A stretch of DNA of 17,215 bases from Desulfobacteraceae bacterium (GTDB taxonomy: Bacteria > Desulfobacterota > DSM-4660 > Desulfatiglandales > Desulfatiglandaceae). The translations under genes and the position numbers were made by a program. The stretch lies in assembly GCA_011048855.1 (NCBI GenBank), contig DSCZ01000010.1, positions 1-17,215 of the forward strand. Reading direction: 5' to 3'. Position 1 is the stretch's first letter. Each line of letters opens with the position of its first letter. Below the pieces are notes generated by a model that searched no databases, was not told the DNA's origin, and saw nothing but the letters and a program-made list of their open reading frames with translations. This document shows positions 1 through 7,041 of the stretch, in pieces.

Positions 1-422
1 AAGCCTGGGTGATAGGAGATAAACGGGATTATATCTGCGCGGTGATGTGCATCGATTATTCGGTCGTTGGTAAATGGGCCGACGAGAAAAAGCTCAATTA
101 CACCAGCTACCATGAGCTTTCCCAGAAAGCCGAGGTATACGACCTGGTCCAGAAGCAGATCGAAGAGGCGAACAAGGACCTCCCGGAGCCTGCCCGGATA
201 TACCGTTTTGTAAACCTTTACAAGGTGTTCGACGCCGACGACGAAGAGCTGACCCGGACCAGTAAACTGCGCAGGGGCTTTGTCGAGAAGCGGTACAAGG
301 ATATTGTCGATGCGCTCTATTTGGACTCCGATACGGTCTACATGGATACGACGATAACCTACGAAGACGGGCGGGAGCAGCGGATAAAAACAGACCTGGG
401 AATCCGAACAATCCCGGTTTGA
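1..422 (+). CDS. Long-chain acyl-CoA synthetase (AMP-forming), C-terminal part only
   Basis: The reading frame is open from base 3 to a TGA at 420-422, so only the last 139 codons of a longer gene are present. The sequence matches the C-terminal subdomain of FAA1-like AMP-forming acyl-CoA synthetases, which activate a carboxylic acid to acyl-AMP and then acyl-CoA in the cytoplasm. Recognisable parts are the VIGDKRDYICAVMCIDY strand near the start, an acidic helical segment, and ELTRTSKLRRGFVEKRYKDI, where the TSK lysine fits the adenylation (A10) lysine. The family normally has about 600-650 residues, so roughly three quarters lie to the left. It sits 43 bp upstream of livH on the same strand, an arrangement I know from deltaproteobacterial Liv-type operons. 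The family is clear; the chain length or aromatic nature of the substrate is not. Confidence 0.85.
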   Translation, partial: AWVIGDKRDYICAVMCIDYSVVGKWADEKKLNYTSYHELSQKAEVYDLVQKQIEEANKDLPEPARIYRFVNLYKVFDADDEELTRTSKLRRGFVEKRYKDIVDALYLDSDTVYMDTTITYEDGREQRIKTDLGIRTIPV

Positions 423-465
423 GGATTTGTCCGGGCACGGGTGAAAAAACTGCCGGAGGGATGAT

Positions 466-1350
466 ATGGAATTGTTTTTGATGGCCTTGACGACCGGGTT
501 GATGGTGGGGGGCATCTACGCTCTCGTTGCCCTGGGCTGGGTTCTTATCTACAAATGTTCCGGGGTTTTGAACCTGGCGATGGGGGAGCTCACGATCATC
601 GGCGCCTATGTGACGCTCACTTTCTATCAATGGGGAATCCCTTTCGTCCTTTCGGTCGTGTTTACATTGTTTGTGGGCATTGCCCTTGGAATACTGACCG
701 AACGGGTGTTTCTGGATAAATTGATAGGAGAACCCATTCTCGCGGTCATCATGGTCACCGTAGGCTTGTCGTTTTTCTTTAAAGGCCTGGTGCAGTTTGT
801 CTGGGGAACCGACACCCGGGTGTTCGACCCCCCGGTTTTCCCGATCAAACCGATCACTGTGGGGTTGATGAAAATTTCCCCTGTCTACATGTGGTCCTTC
901 ATTCTCGCCCTGCTGCTCCTGGTGATTTTCGTGTGTTTCTTCAAGTACACCAAATGGGGCCTTTCCATGCAGGCCACCGCTGATGACGAAACCGCCGCGT
1001 TGTCACTGGGCGTGAGTGCAAGGTTCGTGTATGCAGCCGCATGGGCCATAGCTTTCATGAGCGCCGGAGTGGGCGGCGCCCTCCTGGGAAATATAAACGG
1101 CATAAACGTCTCCGTCGGGTACCTGGGCTTGCTCGTTCTTCCCGCCGTGGTGCTCGGGGGGCTGAACTCCGTCCCCGGTGCGATCGTGGGAGGCATCGTG
1201 ATAGGGCTGTTGCAGAATTTTGCCGGCACCTATCTGGACAGGTATTTCCCCGGGGGAGTCAAGGAGATCGTTCCTTTCGCCTTTATGGCGGTTTTCCTGC
1301 TGTTCAAACCGTACGGTATATGGGGATGGGAGAAAATCGAACGGGTTTAA
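466..1350 (+). CDS. livH: Liv-type ABC transporter permease, LivH family
   Basis: A 294-residue inner-membrane protein with about eight hydrophobic segments, the usual size for LivH. The N-terminal signature GLMVGGIYALVALGWVLIYK followed by VLNLAMGEL is characteristic of the family. The cytoplasmic coupling loop, which contacts the ATPases, is MQATADDETAALSLGV near residues 168-183. The start at 466 is preceded by GGAGGG at 455-460 with a 5-nt gap; an ATG at 461 is out of frame and too close to the site. It is the first of two membrane subunits, followed by livM, the binding protein and livF. In this operon type, with acyl-CoA synthetases, the cargo may be a fatty or aromatic acid rather than leucine. 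That is inference from context. Confidence 0.93.
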   Translation: MELFLMALTTGLMVGGIYALVALGWVLIYKCSGVLNLAMGELTIIGAYVTLTFYQWGIPFVLSVVFTLFVGIALGILTERVFLDKLIGEPILAVIMVTVGLSFFFKGLVQFVWGTDTRVFDPPVFPIKPITVGLMKISPVYMWSFILALLLLVIFVCFFKYTKWGLSMQATADDETAALSLGVSARFVYAAAWAIAFMSAGVGGALLGNINGINVSVGYLGLLVLPAVVLGGLNSVPGAIVGGIVIGLLQNFAGTYLDRYFPGGVKEIVPFAFMAVFLLFKPYGIWGWEKIERV

Positions 1351-1373
1351 GGAGGGTCCGGCCGGTTGCCTGA

Positions 1374-1398
1374 TGCGGCCCCGGCTTTGCCGGGCGCA
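1374..1398 (+). other. Stem-loop between livH and livM
   Basis: TGCG (1374-1377) pairs with CGCA (1395-1398), and CCCGGC (1380-1385) pairs with GCCGGG (1389-1394) around a TTT loop, leaving a 2-nt GC bulge. The ten base pairs are nearly all G-C. There is no T-run, so it is not an intrinsic terminator. It sits in the 101-nt gap between the two permease genes and could be an mRNA processing or stabilising element; that role is inferred. Confidence 0.5.
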
Positions 1399-1451
1399 GC
1401 ATTTCTACGGAGGACTCAGGTCATCATCTACAAGGGATTCGAGGTGGGTCT

Positions 1452-2552
1452 ATGTCCAGAGTATGGTTGCCTTGCGGCGATTATCACGAAAATTATGAAA
1501 AGGACCAGGGCTGGTGGCAGACCAGGTTCATCAAGGGCAAGATGATCCTGCTTTTGCTTGTCGTATTCGCCGGTATTCCCCTGGGTATTCCTGAATACTG
1601 GGTGGGTGTCGGGACGATGGTGGGGTATACCGCGATGGGGGCTCTGGGCGTCCAGCTGCTCATCGGTTTCGCCGGGCTGATTACCTTGGGGCATGCCGCG
1701 TTTATCGCGGTGGGGGCCTATACCAGCACCATGCTGGTGTTGCAGTTCCCGTGGCCGCAGGTTTTTGTCGACTGGGGAATTGCTTATCCCATAAGCGTGC
1801 TGGCCGCAGGGATCGCAGGAGGGCTCTGGTGCGTGCTGTTCGGACTGCCTTCCGCCAAGGTCAAAGGCTTCTACTTGATTCTGACCACCATGGCAGCGCA
1901 GTTCATTACCGTGGATTTCATCCTGACCCAATACGTAAGCCAGATAGGAGGCAGGGGGCAGGCGTTTTCGCTTCCTCCGGGAACGATAAAGGTGGGACCG
2001 TGGGTGTTGGACACCGAAGTGAGCGTGTACTACTTCATGGCTGTGCTCTTGACCCTCATGATAATCGTGGTGGCGAATCTCCTGCGGTCCAAGCCCGGAA
2101 GGGCCTGGGTCGCGATACGTGACAACGATATCGCCGCCGAAGCGCTGGGGATTAACGTCGTCTGGTACAAGTTGCTGGCTTTTTTTGTGGCCGGCTTCCT
2201 CGCCGGGATCGCCGGGGCTTTCTGGGTGAGCAACACCGCAGCCTTGAGCCCCGAGCATTTTCCCTGGTTCTGGTCCTTGTGGCTGGTGGGGGTTATCCTG
2301 ATCGGCGGGGTCGGCTCGATACACGGGGCGGTGTTCGGGTCCATATTCATGGTCGTGATAATGGAAGTGCTGCAGATGGCGATGATTCCTCTCGCCGATA
2401 CTTTCCCCAAATTGCTGATGGATTTCGCCTATGTTAAAGATATGGCCTTCGGGCTTGCGATATGCGCTTTTCTCATCTATGAACCCAACGGGTTGGGGTA
2501 TCGATGGTGGCAGGGCAGAAACTATTTCAACCTCTGGCCGTTTTCTTATTAA
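1452..2552 (+). CDS. livM: Liv-type ABC transporter permease, LivM family
   Basis: A 366-residue membrane protein, the second permease of the transporter. Two LivM hallmarks are visible: the segment LLIGFAGLITLGHAAFIAVG near residue 75, and the coupling loop WVAIRDNDIAAEALGINV followed by a long hydrophobic helix. About ten hydrophobic segments can be drawn. The N-terminus has an extra hydrophilic stretch of about 30 residues, rich in Trp, Tyr and Asp, before the first membrane span; I associate this with deltaproteobacterial homologues. The ATG at 1452 follows GAGGTGGG (1441-1448) at a short distance. It lies 101 bp after livH, a longer gap than elsewhere in the operon, and that gap holds a stable stem-loop. 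It pairs with LivH to form the channel. Confidence 0.92.
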   Translation: MSRVWLPCGDYHENYEKDQGWWQTRFIKGKMILLLLVVFAGIPLGIPEYWVGVGTMVGYTAMGALGVQLLIGFAGLITLGHAAFIAVGAYTSTMLVLQFPWPQVFVDWGIAYPISVLAAGIAGGLWCVLFGLPSAKVKGFYLILTTMAAQFITVDFILTQYVSQIGGRGQAFSLPPGTIKVGPWVLDTEVSVYYFMAVLLTLMIIVVANLLRSKPGRAWVAIRDNDIAAEALGINVVWYKLLAFFVAGFLAGIAGAFWVSNTAALSPEHFPWFWSLWLVGVILIGGVGSIHGAVFGSIFMVVIMEVLQMAMIPLADTFPKLLMDFAYVKDMAFGLAICAFLIYEPNGLGYRWWQGRNYFNLWPFSY

Positions 2553-2636
2553 AAGAAGGGGGGTGAAAGGTATAACCGCGGGGTTTAAGGCAGGCGATCG
2601 GCAATGGGGACAACATCGAAAAAAAGGGGGAGAGAG

Positions 2637-3872
2637 ATGAAGAGAAAAAGTTTTTTTATCGCTATGTTCATCGCCGGAGTATTTCTTTTTTGGGGCACTG
2701 CAGTTGATGCCAAGGAAATTAAAATCGGCGGGATCATGGACACTACCGGCGCTACTTCCGATGTGGGTAAAGACTACGCTCTGGGAATGGTGGAGGCCTT
2801 CAAGTACATCAATGAACAGGGCGGGGTGAACGGCAAGCCGGTCAAGTATACCTGGTTTGATTACGGATACCGCATCCCGGAAGCGATCACGAAATACAAG
2901 CTGTTGAAGCGTATGGGGGTGATCGCGATCATGGGATGGGGCACCGGAGACACCGAGGCACTTTCACCCACCGTGAACAACGATAAAATGCCGTATGTTT
3001 CGGCTTCCTATTCCGCGCATCTTACGGACCCCGCAAAAACACCCTACAATCTTTTCTTTTCTTCGGATTACTCCACCAACGCCCGGGCCGCGCTGACCGC
3101 CTGGTTCGACAAGAAATGGCCTCAGCATAAGGATTATGGAAAGCGGAACCCCCGTATGGCTTGCGCATACATGTTTGCCTCCCCGTATTGCAGTGCACCG
3201 ATAAAAGCCATCAAGGACCAGGCGGAACTGCTTGGGTTCGAAATCGGTGAAGATCAGGATGTATCGCTGTTCGCGCTGGACACCAAGAGCCAGATCATGG
3301 CTCTCAAGGAATTCAAGCCCGATGTCGTATGGCACGGCAACACCACTATGTCCGTTTCGGCCACGATGCGGGATGCTTATGCGTTGGACCTAGGCGCGGC
3401 CTGGATCATCAATAACTGGGGGTTCGACGAAAATCTGCCCAGGCTTGCCGGTGAGGCGGCTGAAGGAGCCATGGGAGCCACCCCATGTGCGTTTTACGGG
3501 CAGGATTATAAAAATATGGATCTCATCGTGGCATCGGCGAAGAAATTCAATCCTGGAGTCCCACAGGAAAAACGTCTCATACGTACCGTCCAGGCATGGG
3601 GTGATGCACTGCTTCTGTGGGAGGCTATGATTCGTGCGGACAATGCCGGAGATCTTTCCGGGCCGGGTATCATGAAAGAGGGCTTTGAAACACTTAGAAA
3701 TTTCGATATCGGTCTCGGAGCCTCCCCGATTACCTTTACCGCCACCGACCACAGGCCGACCACCGGTTGCCTGATCCAGGAATGGAAAGACGGGAAGTTC
3801 CAGGAGGTGGCGCGCATTGACCTCAAGGAACGGTGGCCGGAGAAGTGGGAAAAGGAATGGCTCGGCTGGTGA
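2637..3872 (+). CDS. Periplasmic substrate-binding protein of Liv-type ABC transporter
   Basis: A 411-residue secreted protein of the Leu/Ile/Val-binding (type I periplasmic) family. I place the start at 2637, not at the in-frame ATG at 2604, because GGGGGAGAG (2626-2634) precedes 2637. The protein then begins with a standard signal peptide: MKRK, a hydrophobic core, and a likely cleavage after Val-Asp-Ala at residue 25. The mature protein opens with EIKIGGIMDTTGATSDVGKD, the usual first strand and ligand loop of this family. It then shows KYINEQGGVNGKPVKYTWFD and a C-terminal Trp-rich tail (ERWPEKWEKEWLGW). It delivers ligand to LivHM. The acyl-CoA synthetase upstream suggests a carboxylate ligand, but no binding-site residue I can see proves it. 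I give no symbol because the ligand is uncertain. Confidence 0.9.
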   Translation: MKRKSFFIAMFIAGVFLFWGTAVDAKEIKIGGIMDTTGATSDVGKDYALGMVEAFKYINEQGGVNGKPVKYTWFDYGYRIPEAITKYKLLKRMGVIAIMGWGTGDTEALSPTVNNDKMPYVSASYSAHLTDPAKTPYNLFFSSDYSTNARAALTAWFDKKWPQHKDYGKRNPRMACAYMFASPYCSAPIKAIKDQAELLGFEIGEDQDVSLFALDTKSQIMALKEFKPDVVWHGNTTMSVSATMRDAYALDLGAAWIINNWGFDENLPRLAGEAAEGAMGATPCAFYGQDYKNMDLIVASAKKFNPGVPQEKRLIRTVQAWGDALLLWEAMIRADNAGDLSGPGIMKEGFETLRNFDIGLGASPITFTATDHRPTTGCLIQEWKDGKFQEVARIDLKERWPEKWEKEWLGW

Positions 3873-3892
3873 CAACCGGGTTTTTACCCTTG
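3873..3892 (+). other. Weak stem-loop after the binding-protein gene
   Basis: CAA (3873-3875) pairs with TTG (3890-3892), and GGGT (3878-3881) pairs with ACCC (3886-3889) around a TTTT loop, with a 2-nt CC bulge. No T-run follows, and the 3' base touches the livF ribosome binding site (GGAGG, 3892-3896). It could stabilise the 3' end of the binding-protein message or reduce livF translation. This is inferred, and the stem is short. Confidence 0.3.
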
Positions 3893-3902
3893 GAGGCAGG
3901 AC

Positions 3903-4712
3903 GTGGAGAAATCTGACGCCATTTTGAAGATCATGAACATCGAAGTGAAGTACCATGAGGTCATCCTGGTACTCAAGGGGGTTTCCATAGAAGTCCCCCG
4001 TGGCGGAATCGTTGCGCTTCTGGGTGCCAACGGCGCCGGCAAGAGCACGACGCTCAAAGCGATTTCGGGGCTCCTCAAAACTGAAGACGGTGAGGTGTCC
4101 GACGGGGGCATCATGTACGAAGGCGAGTACATTCACCATGCCCACGCCGCCGACATCGCCAAGAAGGGAATCGTGCAGGTTATCGAAGGACGGCGGGTGT
4201 TCGAACATCTCACCGTCGAAGAGAACCTGAAGGTCGGGGCGCACTTGCGCAAGAGCGGGAGCGTCAAAGAGAAGCTGGGCCTTGTCTACCACTATTTTCC
4301 CCGTCTGCTGGAAAAACGGAACGAAACCGCCGGATTTGTCAGCGGCGGTGAGCAGCAGATGACCGTGGTCGGCAGGGCCTTGATGACCGAACCCAAGCTT
4401 GTGCTGCTGGATGAGCCGTCCATGGGGCTCGCCCCGATGTTGATCCACGAAATATTCAACATCATCATGAAGCTCAACCAGGATCAGGGTATTTCCATCC
4501 TTCTCGTGGAGCAGAATGCGAAACTGGCTCTGAATGTGGCCCCCTATGCATATGTTATGGAAAACGGCAGGATCGTCATGGATGATGCAGCTGAAGTTTT
4601 AAGAGAAAACGAGGATATAAAAGATTTCTACCTGGGCCTGGGGGAAAAGGGTAAAAAAAAGAGCTTCCGGGATGTCAAACATTATAAGAGACGCAAGCGA
4701 TGGCTTGCTTGA
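3903..4712 (+). CDS. livF: Liv-type ABC transporter ATPase, LivF family
   Basis: A 269-residue nucleotide-binding subunit. Walker A is GANGAGKST (41-49), the LivF-typical EGRRVFEHLTVEENL follows (95-109), the ABC signature is VSGGEQQM (146-153), and Walker B is LVLLDEPSMGLAP (166-178). The switch region is LLVEQN (200-205), with the Glu-Gln normal for LivF. The start is GTG at 3903, after GGAGG (3892-3896) with a 6-nt gap. The C-terminus ends in a very basic tail (KSFRDVKHYKRRKRWL), longer than in E. coli LivF; I recall similar tails in deltaproteobacterial relatives. Its partner ATPase LivG is not downstream, so it should be upstream of the window. It powers the LivHM importer at the inner face of the membrane. 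Confidence 0.93.
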   Translation: MEKSDAILKIMNIEVKYHEVILVLKGVSIEVPRGGIVALLGANGAGKSTTLKAISGLLKTEDGEVSDGGIMYEGEYIHHAHAADIAKKGIVQVIEGRRVFEHLTVEENLKVGAHLRKSGSVKEKLGLVYHYFPRLLEKRNETAGFVSGGEQQMTVVGRALMTEPKLVLLDEPSMGLAPMLIHEIFNIIMKLNQDQGISILLVEQNAKLALNVAPYAYVMENGRIVMDDAAEVLRENEDIKDFYLGLGEKGKKKSFRDVKHYKRRKRWLA

Positions 4713-4745
4713 TTCAACCCGTTGCGTCCGCCGGGAATCCTTTCT

Positions 4746-4789
4746 CCGGAAGAATTCCGGTCGACTGTGAAACCCTGTGTCCGTGACAC
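4746..4789 (+). other. Two small stem-loops between livF and the lipoprotein gene
   Basis: CCGGAA (4746-4751) pairs with TTCCGG (4755-4760) around a GAA loop, and GTGTC (4777-4781) pairs with GACAC (4785-4789) around a CGT loop. Neither is followed by a T-run, so they do not look like terminators. They lie in the 105-nt gap after livF and may affect message processing. I see nothing else in the gap apart from the ribosome binding site of the next gene. Confidence 0.3.
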
Positions 4790-4817
4790 CGGTGGGGCAT
4801 CGATAAGGAGGGTTTTT

Positions 4818-5411
4818 ATGAAGAATAAATTCGCTGTTATGTTCGCGGTTTTTGTGTTTGCGGTTTTTGCGGTAACGGGGTGCGTTACCGCTCAGAAAAA
4901 GGCGGAATCCGGATTCCAGGACCCTGTTATAAGCCTCGAGATGATGGATGTGCCTCAGTATGACGGCTATTGGTACTATGCTGGTTCAGTGGAACCCACG
5001 AAAGGAGATGCCGGAGACCGCGGTGCGCCGCTTCCGATGAGTTTTCTATTCAATATCCATAACCCAAATCCATATCCGGTGCTGCTGGAGGGAATCCAGT
5101 TCACCGTGGCGTTGGACGATGAATTCGAAGTGGTCACAGTAAACGCCCAGGACGAAAACTGGATCCCTGCCGGAAAAACGGATCAGGTGCGTGCGACCAC
5201 GATGGTTACCGCCAGGTCGGTTCTGCTGAGTTTGATGGTCACCGGTGGGTATAAGCTGAAGGATAAGGGCTGGTCTCCATGGGATGCGCTCGAGCGCTGG
5301 TGGAAAGGTGTGCCGGATTATTCTATTCCGGTTACCGTAAAGGAAGGGGCTTTTTCATTTGTCTGTGACGGGCAAACAAAGGTGCTGCCGTTCGAAGCGA
5401 CGTTTCCATGA
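4818..5411 (+). CDS. Small lipoprotein with LEA14/WHy-like domain
   Basis: A 197-residue predicted lipoprotein. I place the start at ATG 4818 because AAGGAGGG (4805-4812) precedes it and the protein then begins MKNK plus a hydrophobic stretch ending in the lipobox V-T-G-C (19-22), with Cys22 as the lipidated residue. The middle of the mature part, FNIHNPNPYPVLLEGIQFTV and the following strands, fits the LEA type-2/WHy fold, with its N-P-N-x-x-x-V turn and alternating beta strands. Proteins of this fold in bacteria are mostly uncharacterised envelope proteins. It is the last gene before the terminator at 5428-5464 and probably shares the transporter message. Val at +2 suggests outer-membrane delivery by the general Lol rule. 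A link to substrate uptake is inferred from position only. Confidence 0.72.
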   Translation: MKNKFAVMFAVFVFAVFAVTGCVTAQKKAESGFQDPVISLEMMDVPQYDGYWYYAGSVEPTKGDAGDRGAPLPMSFLFNIHNPNPYPVLLEGIQFTVALDDEFEVVTVNAQDENWIPAGKTDQVRATTMVTARSVLLSLMVTGGYKLKDKGWSPWDALERWWKGVPDYSIPVTVKEGAFSFVCDGQTKVLPFEATFP

Positions 5412-5427
5412 TTTTATCCTAATCGCC

Positions 5428-5464
5428 GCCCTTTGTCCGATAGCACGGGCAAGGGGCTTTTTTT
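5428..5464 (+). terminator. Rho-independent terminator of the liv operon
   Basis: GCCCTTTGTCC (5428-5438) pairs with GGGCAAGGGGC (5447-5457) over 11 bp with two G-T wobbles and an 8-nt loop. Seven T residues follow at once (5458-5464). This is a textbook intrinsic terminator. It ends only 6 nt before the first possible start codon of the next gene, so it may also attenuate that gene. Confidence 0.88.
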
Positions 5465-5476
5465 CGAGGTATGATG

Positions 5477-7000
5477 ATGGGACTTTATGACAACAATTTC
5501 TATACTGTAGCTGCGAGAAACGCACTGTGTTACGGGGATCGTGATGCGTGGTTCGACGAACAGAAAGGTTCTTCGGTCGGCTTCACCCGATTTTTCGATC
5601 TGTCCGCGTCTCTGGCGGGGGGGCTCAGGCAGGCCGGTGTCAAGAAGGGAGACCGCGTCGCCGTCCTGGGTAAAAATCGGGTCGAGTACTTCCTCGTGTT
5701 CGGCGCCGCGGCCGCTCTCGGCGCCGTGGTGGTGCCGATAAACTGGCGCCTGTCCGCCGAGGAGATCGCGTTTAATATCAACGATGCCGGGTGTTCGGTA
5801 TTGTTTCTGGACGGCGAATTTGCAGAGATGGTGAAGGAGATCGAAGGGCGGCTTGAAAGCATCGGGCTTTATCTGGGGCTCGATGGAGAGATTGACGGGT
5901 ATCGTTCCGTTCAGTCCGTGATGACCGGCGATGGAAGCTCGTTTGAAGCGACCGATGTTGCAATGGACGATGATTTCGTTATTATTCATACAGCGGCGGT
6001 GGCGGGGCACCCACGGGGAGCGGTGCTGAGCCATGGAAACGTTCTGTTTGCAAACATGCATTTTGCTTATTTTTTCGGCCTGGGGCCGGATGATGTTCAC
6101 TTGAGCGTCCTTCCGCTTTTCCACGTAGGTGGCCTGTTTATGGCGACGGCGGCGTTTCATGCCGGGGCTATGAACGTCAATATGGCGAAGTTCGACGGGG
6201 CGAGGGCTGCAGAACTCATCGAGGAAAAACGGGTTTCATTCATGATGGATTTCACTCCGATGCTCGCCGGCATTCTTGATGAGCATGATAAATCCGGGAG
6301 GGATCTTTCTTCGCTGAGGGCGGTGACGGGGCTTGAGAGTCCCGAAACGATCGAGCGTTACCAGCGTGTGGCCGGTGGGACATTCTGGAGCATGTACGGC
6401 CAGACCGAAACGTCGTGTCTTGCAACCTTCGGCAGGTACGACGACCGTCCCGGGTCGGCGGGAAGGCCGCTTCCGCTTGCCGACGTGCGTCTGTTCGACG
6501 ACTATGACAGGCCGGTGCCTGCAGGGCAGGTGGGGGAGATCTGCATGCGGGGCCCCATGGTGTTCAAGGGTTACTGGAATCTTCCGGAGGACAATGCCGG
6601 GACTTTCCGCGAAGGCTGGCATCACACCGGGGACACCGGAAGATTTGACGAAGATGGTTTCCTCTGGTATGCCGGGCGCAAAGCCGAAAAGGAGCTGATC
6701 AAGCCCGGAGGCGAGAACGTTTATCCGGCCGAGGTGGAAAAAACGATCCTGCTTCATCCCGCGGTGGAGGAAGTTGTCGTGTTCGGGGTGCCTGATCCTA
6801 AATGGAAAGAGGGGATAAAGGCCGTCTGCCGGCTGAAGAAAGGCCATGTTTTAGAGGAAAAGGATCTGATCGAGTTTGTAGGCGGCCGCATCGCACGTTA
6901 CAAGAAGCCGCAGTATGTAGAGTTTATCGAAGAGTTTCCGACCATTGAAGACGGAACGATCGATCGAGCGGAAACCAGGCGTCGCTATGGCGGTTCGTGA
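5477..7000 (+). CDS. AMP-dependent acyl-CoA synthetase/ligase with atypical motifs
   Basis: A 507-residue ANL-superfamily protein. Three ATGs stand in a row (5471, 5474, 5477). With GAGG at 5466-5469, only 5477 has a normal gap (7 nt), so I choose it. Clear family motifs are MYGQTETS (306-313), GEICMRGPMVFKGYW (353-367), the Asp of HTGDTGRFDEDGF (383-395), and GRKAEKELIKPGGENVYP (400-417). Two catalytic sites deviate. The P-loop, normally T-S-G-T-T-G-x-P-K-G, is TAAVAGHPRG (172-181). In the C-terminal A10 motif, the usual Gly-Lys is Gly-Thr (DGTIDR, 492-497). It probably activates an organic acid, perhaps one imported by the upstream transporter, but full adenylation activity is uncertain. 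recO follows after 41 bp. Confidence 0.85.
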   Translation: MGLYDNNFYTVAARNALCYGDRDAWFDEQKGSSVGFTRFFDLSASLAGGLRQAGVKKGDRVAVLGKNRVEYFLVFGAAAALGAVVVPINWRLSAEEIAFNINDAGCSVLFLDGEFAEMVKEIEGRLESIGLYLGLDGEIDGYRSVQSVMTGDGSSFEATDVAMDDDFVIIHTAAVAGHPRGAVLSHGNVLFANMHFAYFFGLGPDDVHLSVLPLFHVGGLFMATAAFHAGAMNVNMAKFDGARAAELIEEKRVSFMMDFTPMLAGILDEHDKSGRDLSSLRAVTGLESPETIERYQRVAGGTFWSMYGQTETSCLATFGRYDDRPGSAGRPLPLADVRLFDDYDRPVPAGQVGEICMRGPMVFKGYWNLPEDNAGTFREGWHHTGDTGRFDEDGFLWYAGRKAEKELIKPGGENVYPAEVEKTILLHPAVEEVVVFGVPDPKWKEGIKAVCRLKKGHVLEEKDLIEFVGGRIARYKKPQYVEFIEEFPTIEDGTIDRAETRRRYGGS

Positions 7001-7041
7001 GGAGAGACAGAGGACCAAGATTGTGAACCGGAGCTACTGAA

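Noticed and set aside
1428..2324. Minus-strand open frame (298 codons) opposite livM
   Set aside because: The translation is rich in His, Gln and Pro, with no domain, and livM is certain on the other strand.
2604..2636. Upstream ATG for the binding protein
   Set aside because: It adds 11 charged residues before a normal signal peptide; the good ribosome binding site is just before 2637.
3390..4448. Long minus-strand open frame (352 codons) opposite the binding-protein and livF genes
   Set aside because: It spans two well-recognised plus-strand genes and the gap between them, has low-complexity His/Gly/Pro-rich translation, and matches no family. It is an antisense shadow.
4722..4817. Upstream start for the lipoprotein
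   Set aside because: It would bury the signal peptide and lipobox behind 32 residues; AAGGAGGG precedes 4818 instead.
4845..4869. Direct repeat GCGGTTTTTG twice, 15 bp apart
   Set aside because: It lies in the signal-peptide codons of the lipoprotein (Ala-Val-Phe repeats) and is explained by hydrophobic coding; there is no evidence of phase variation.
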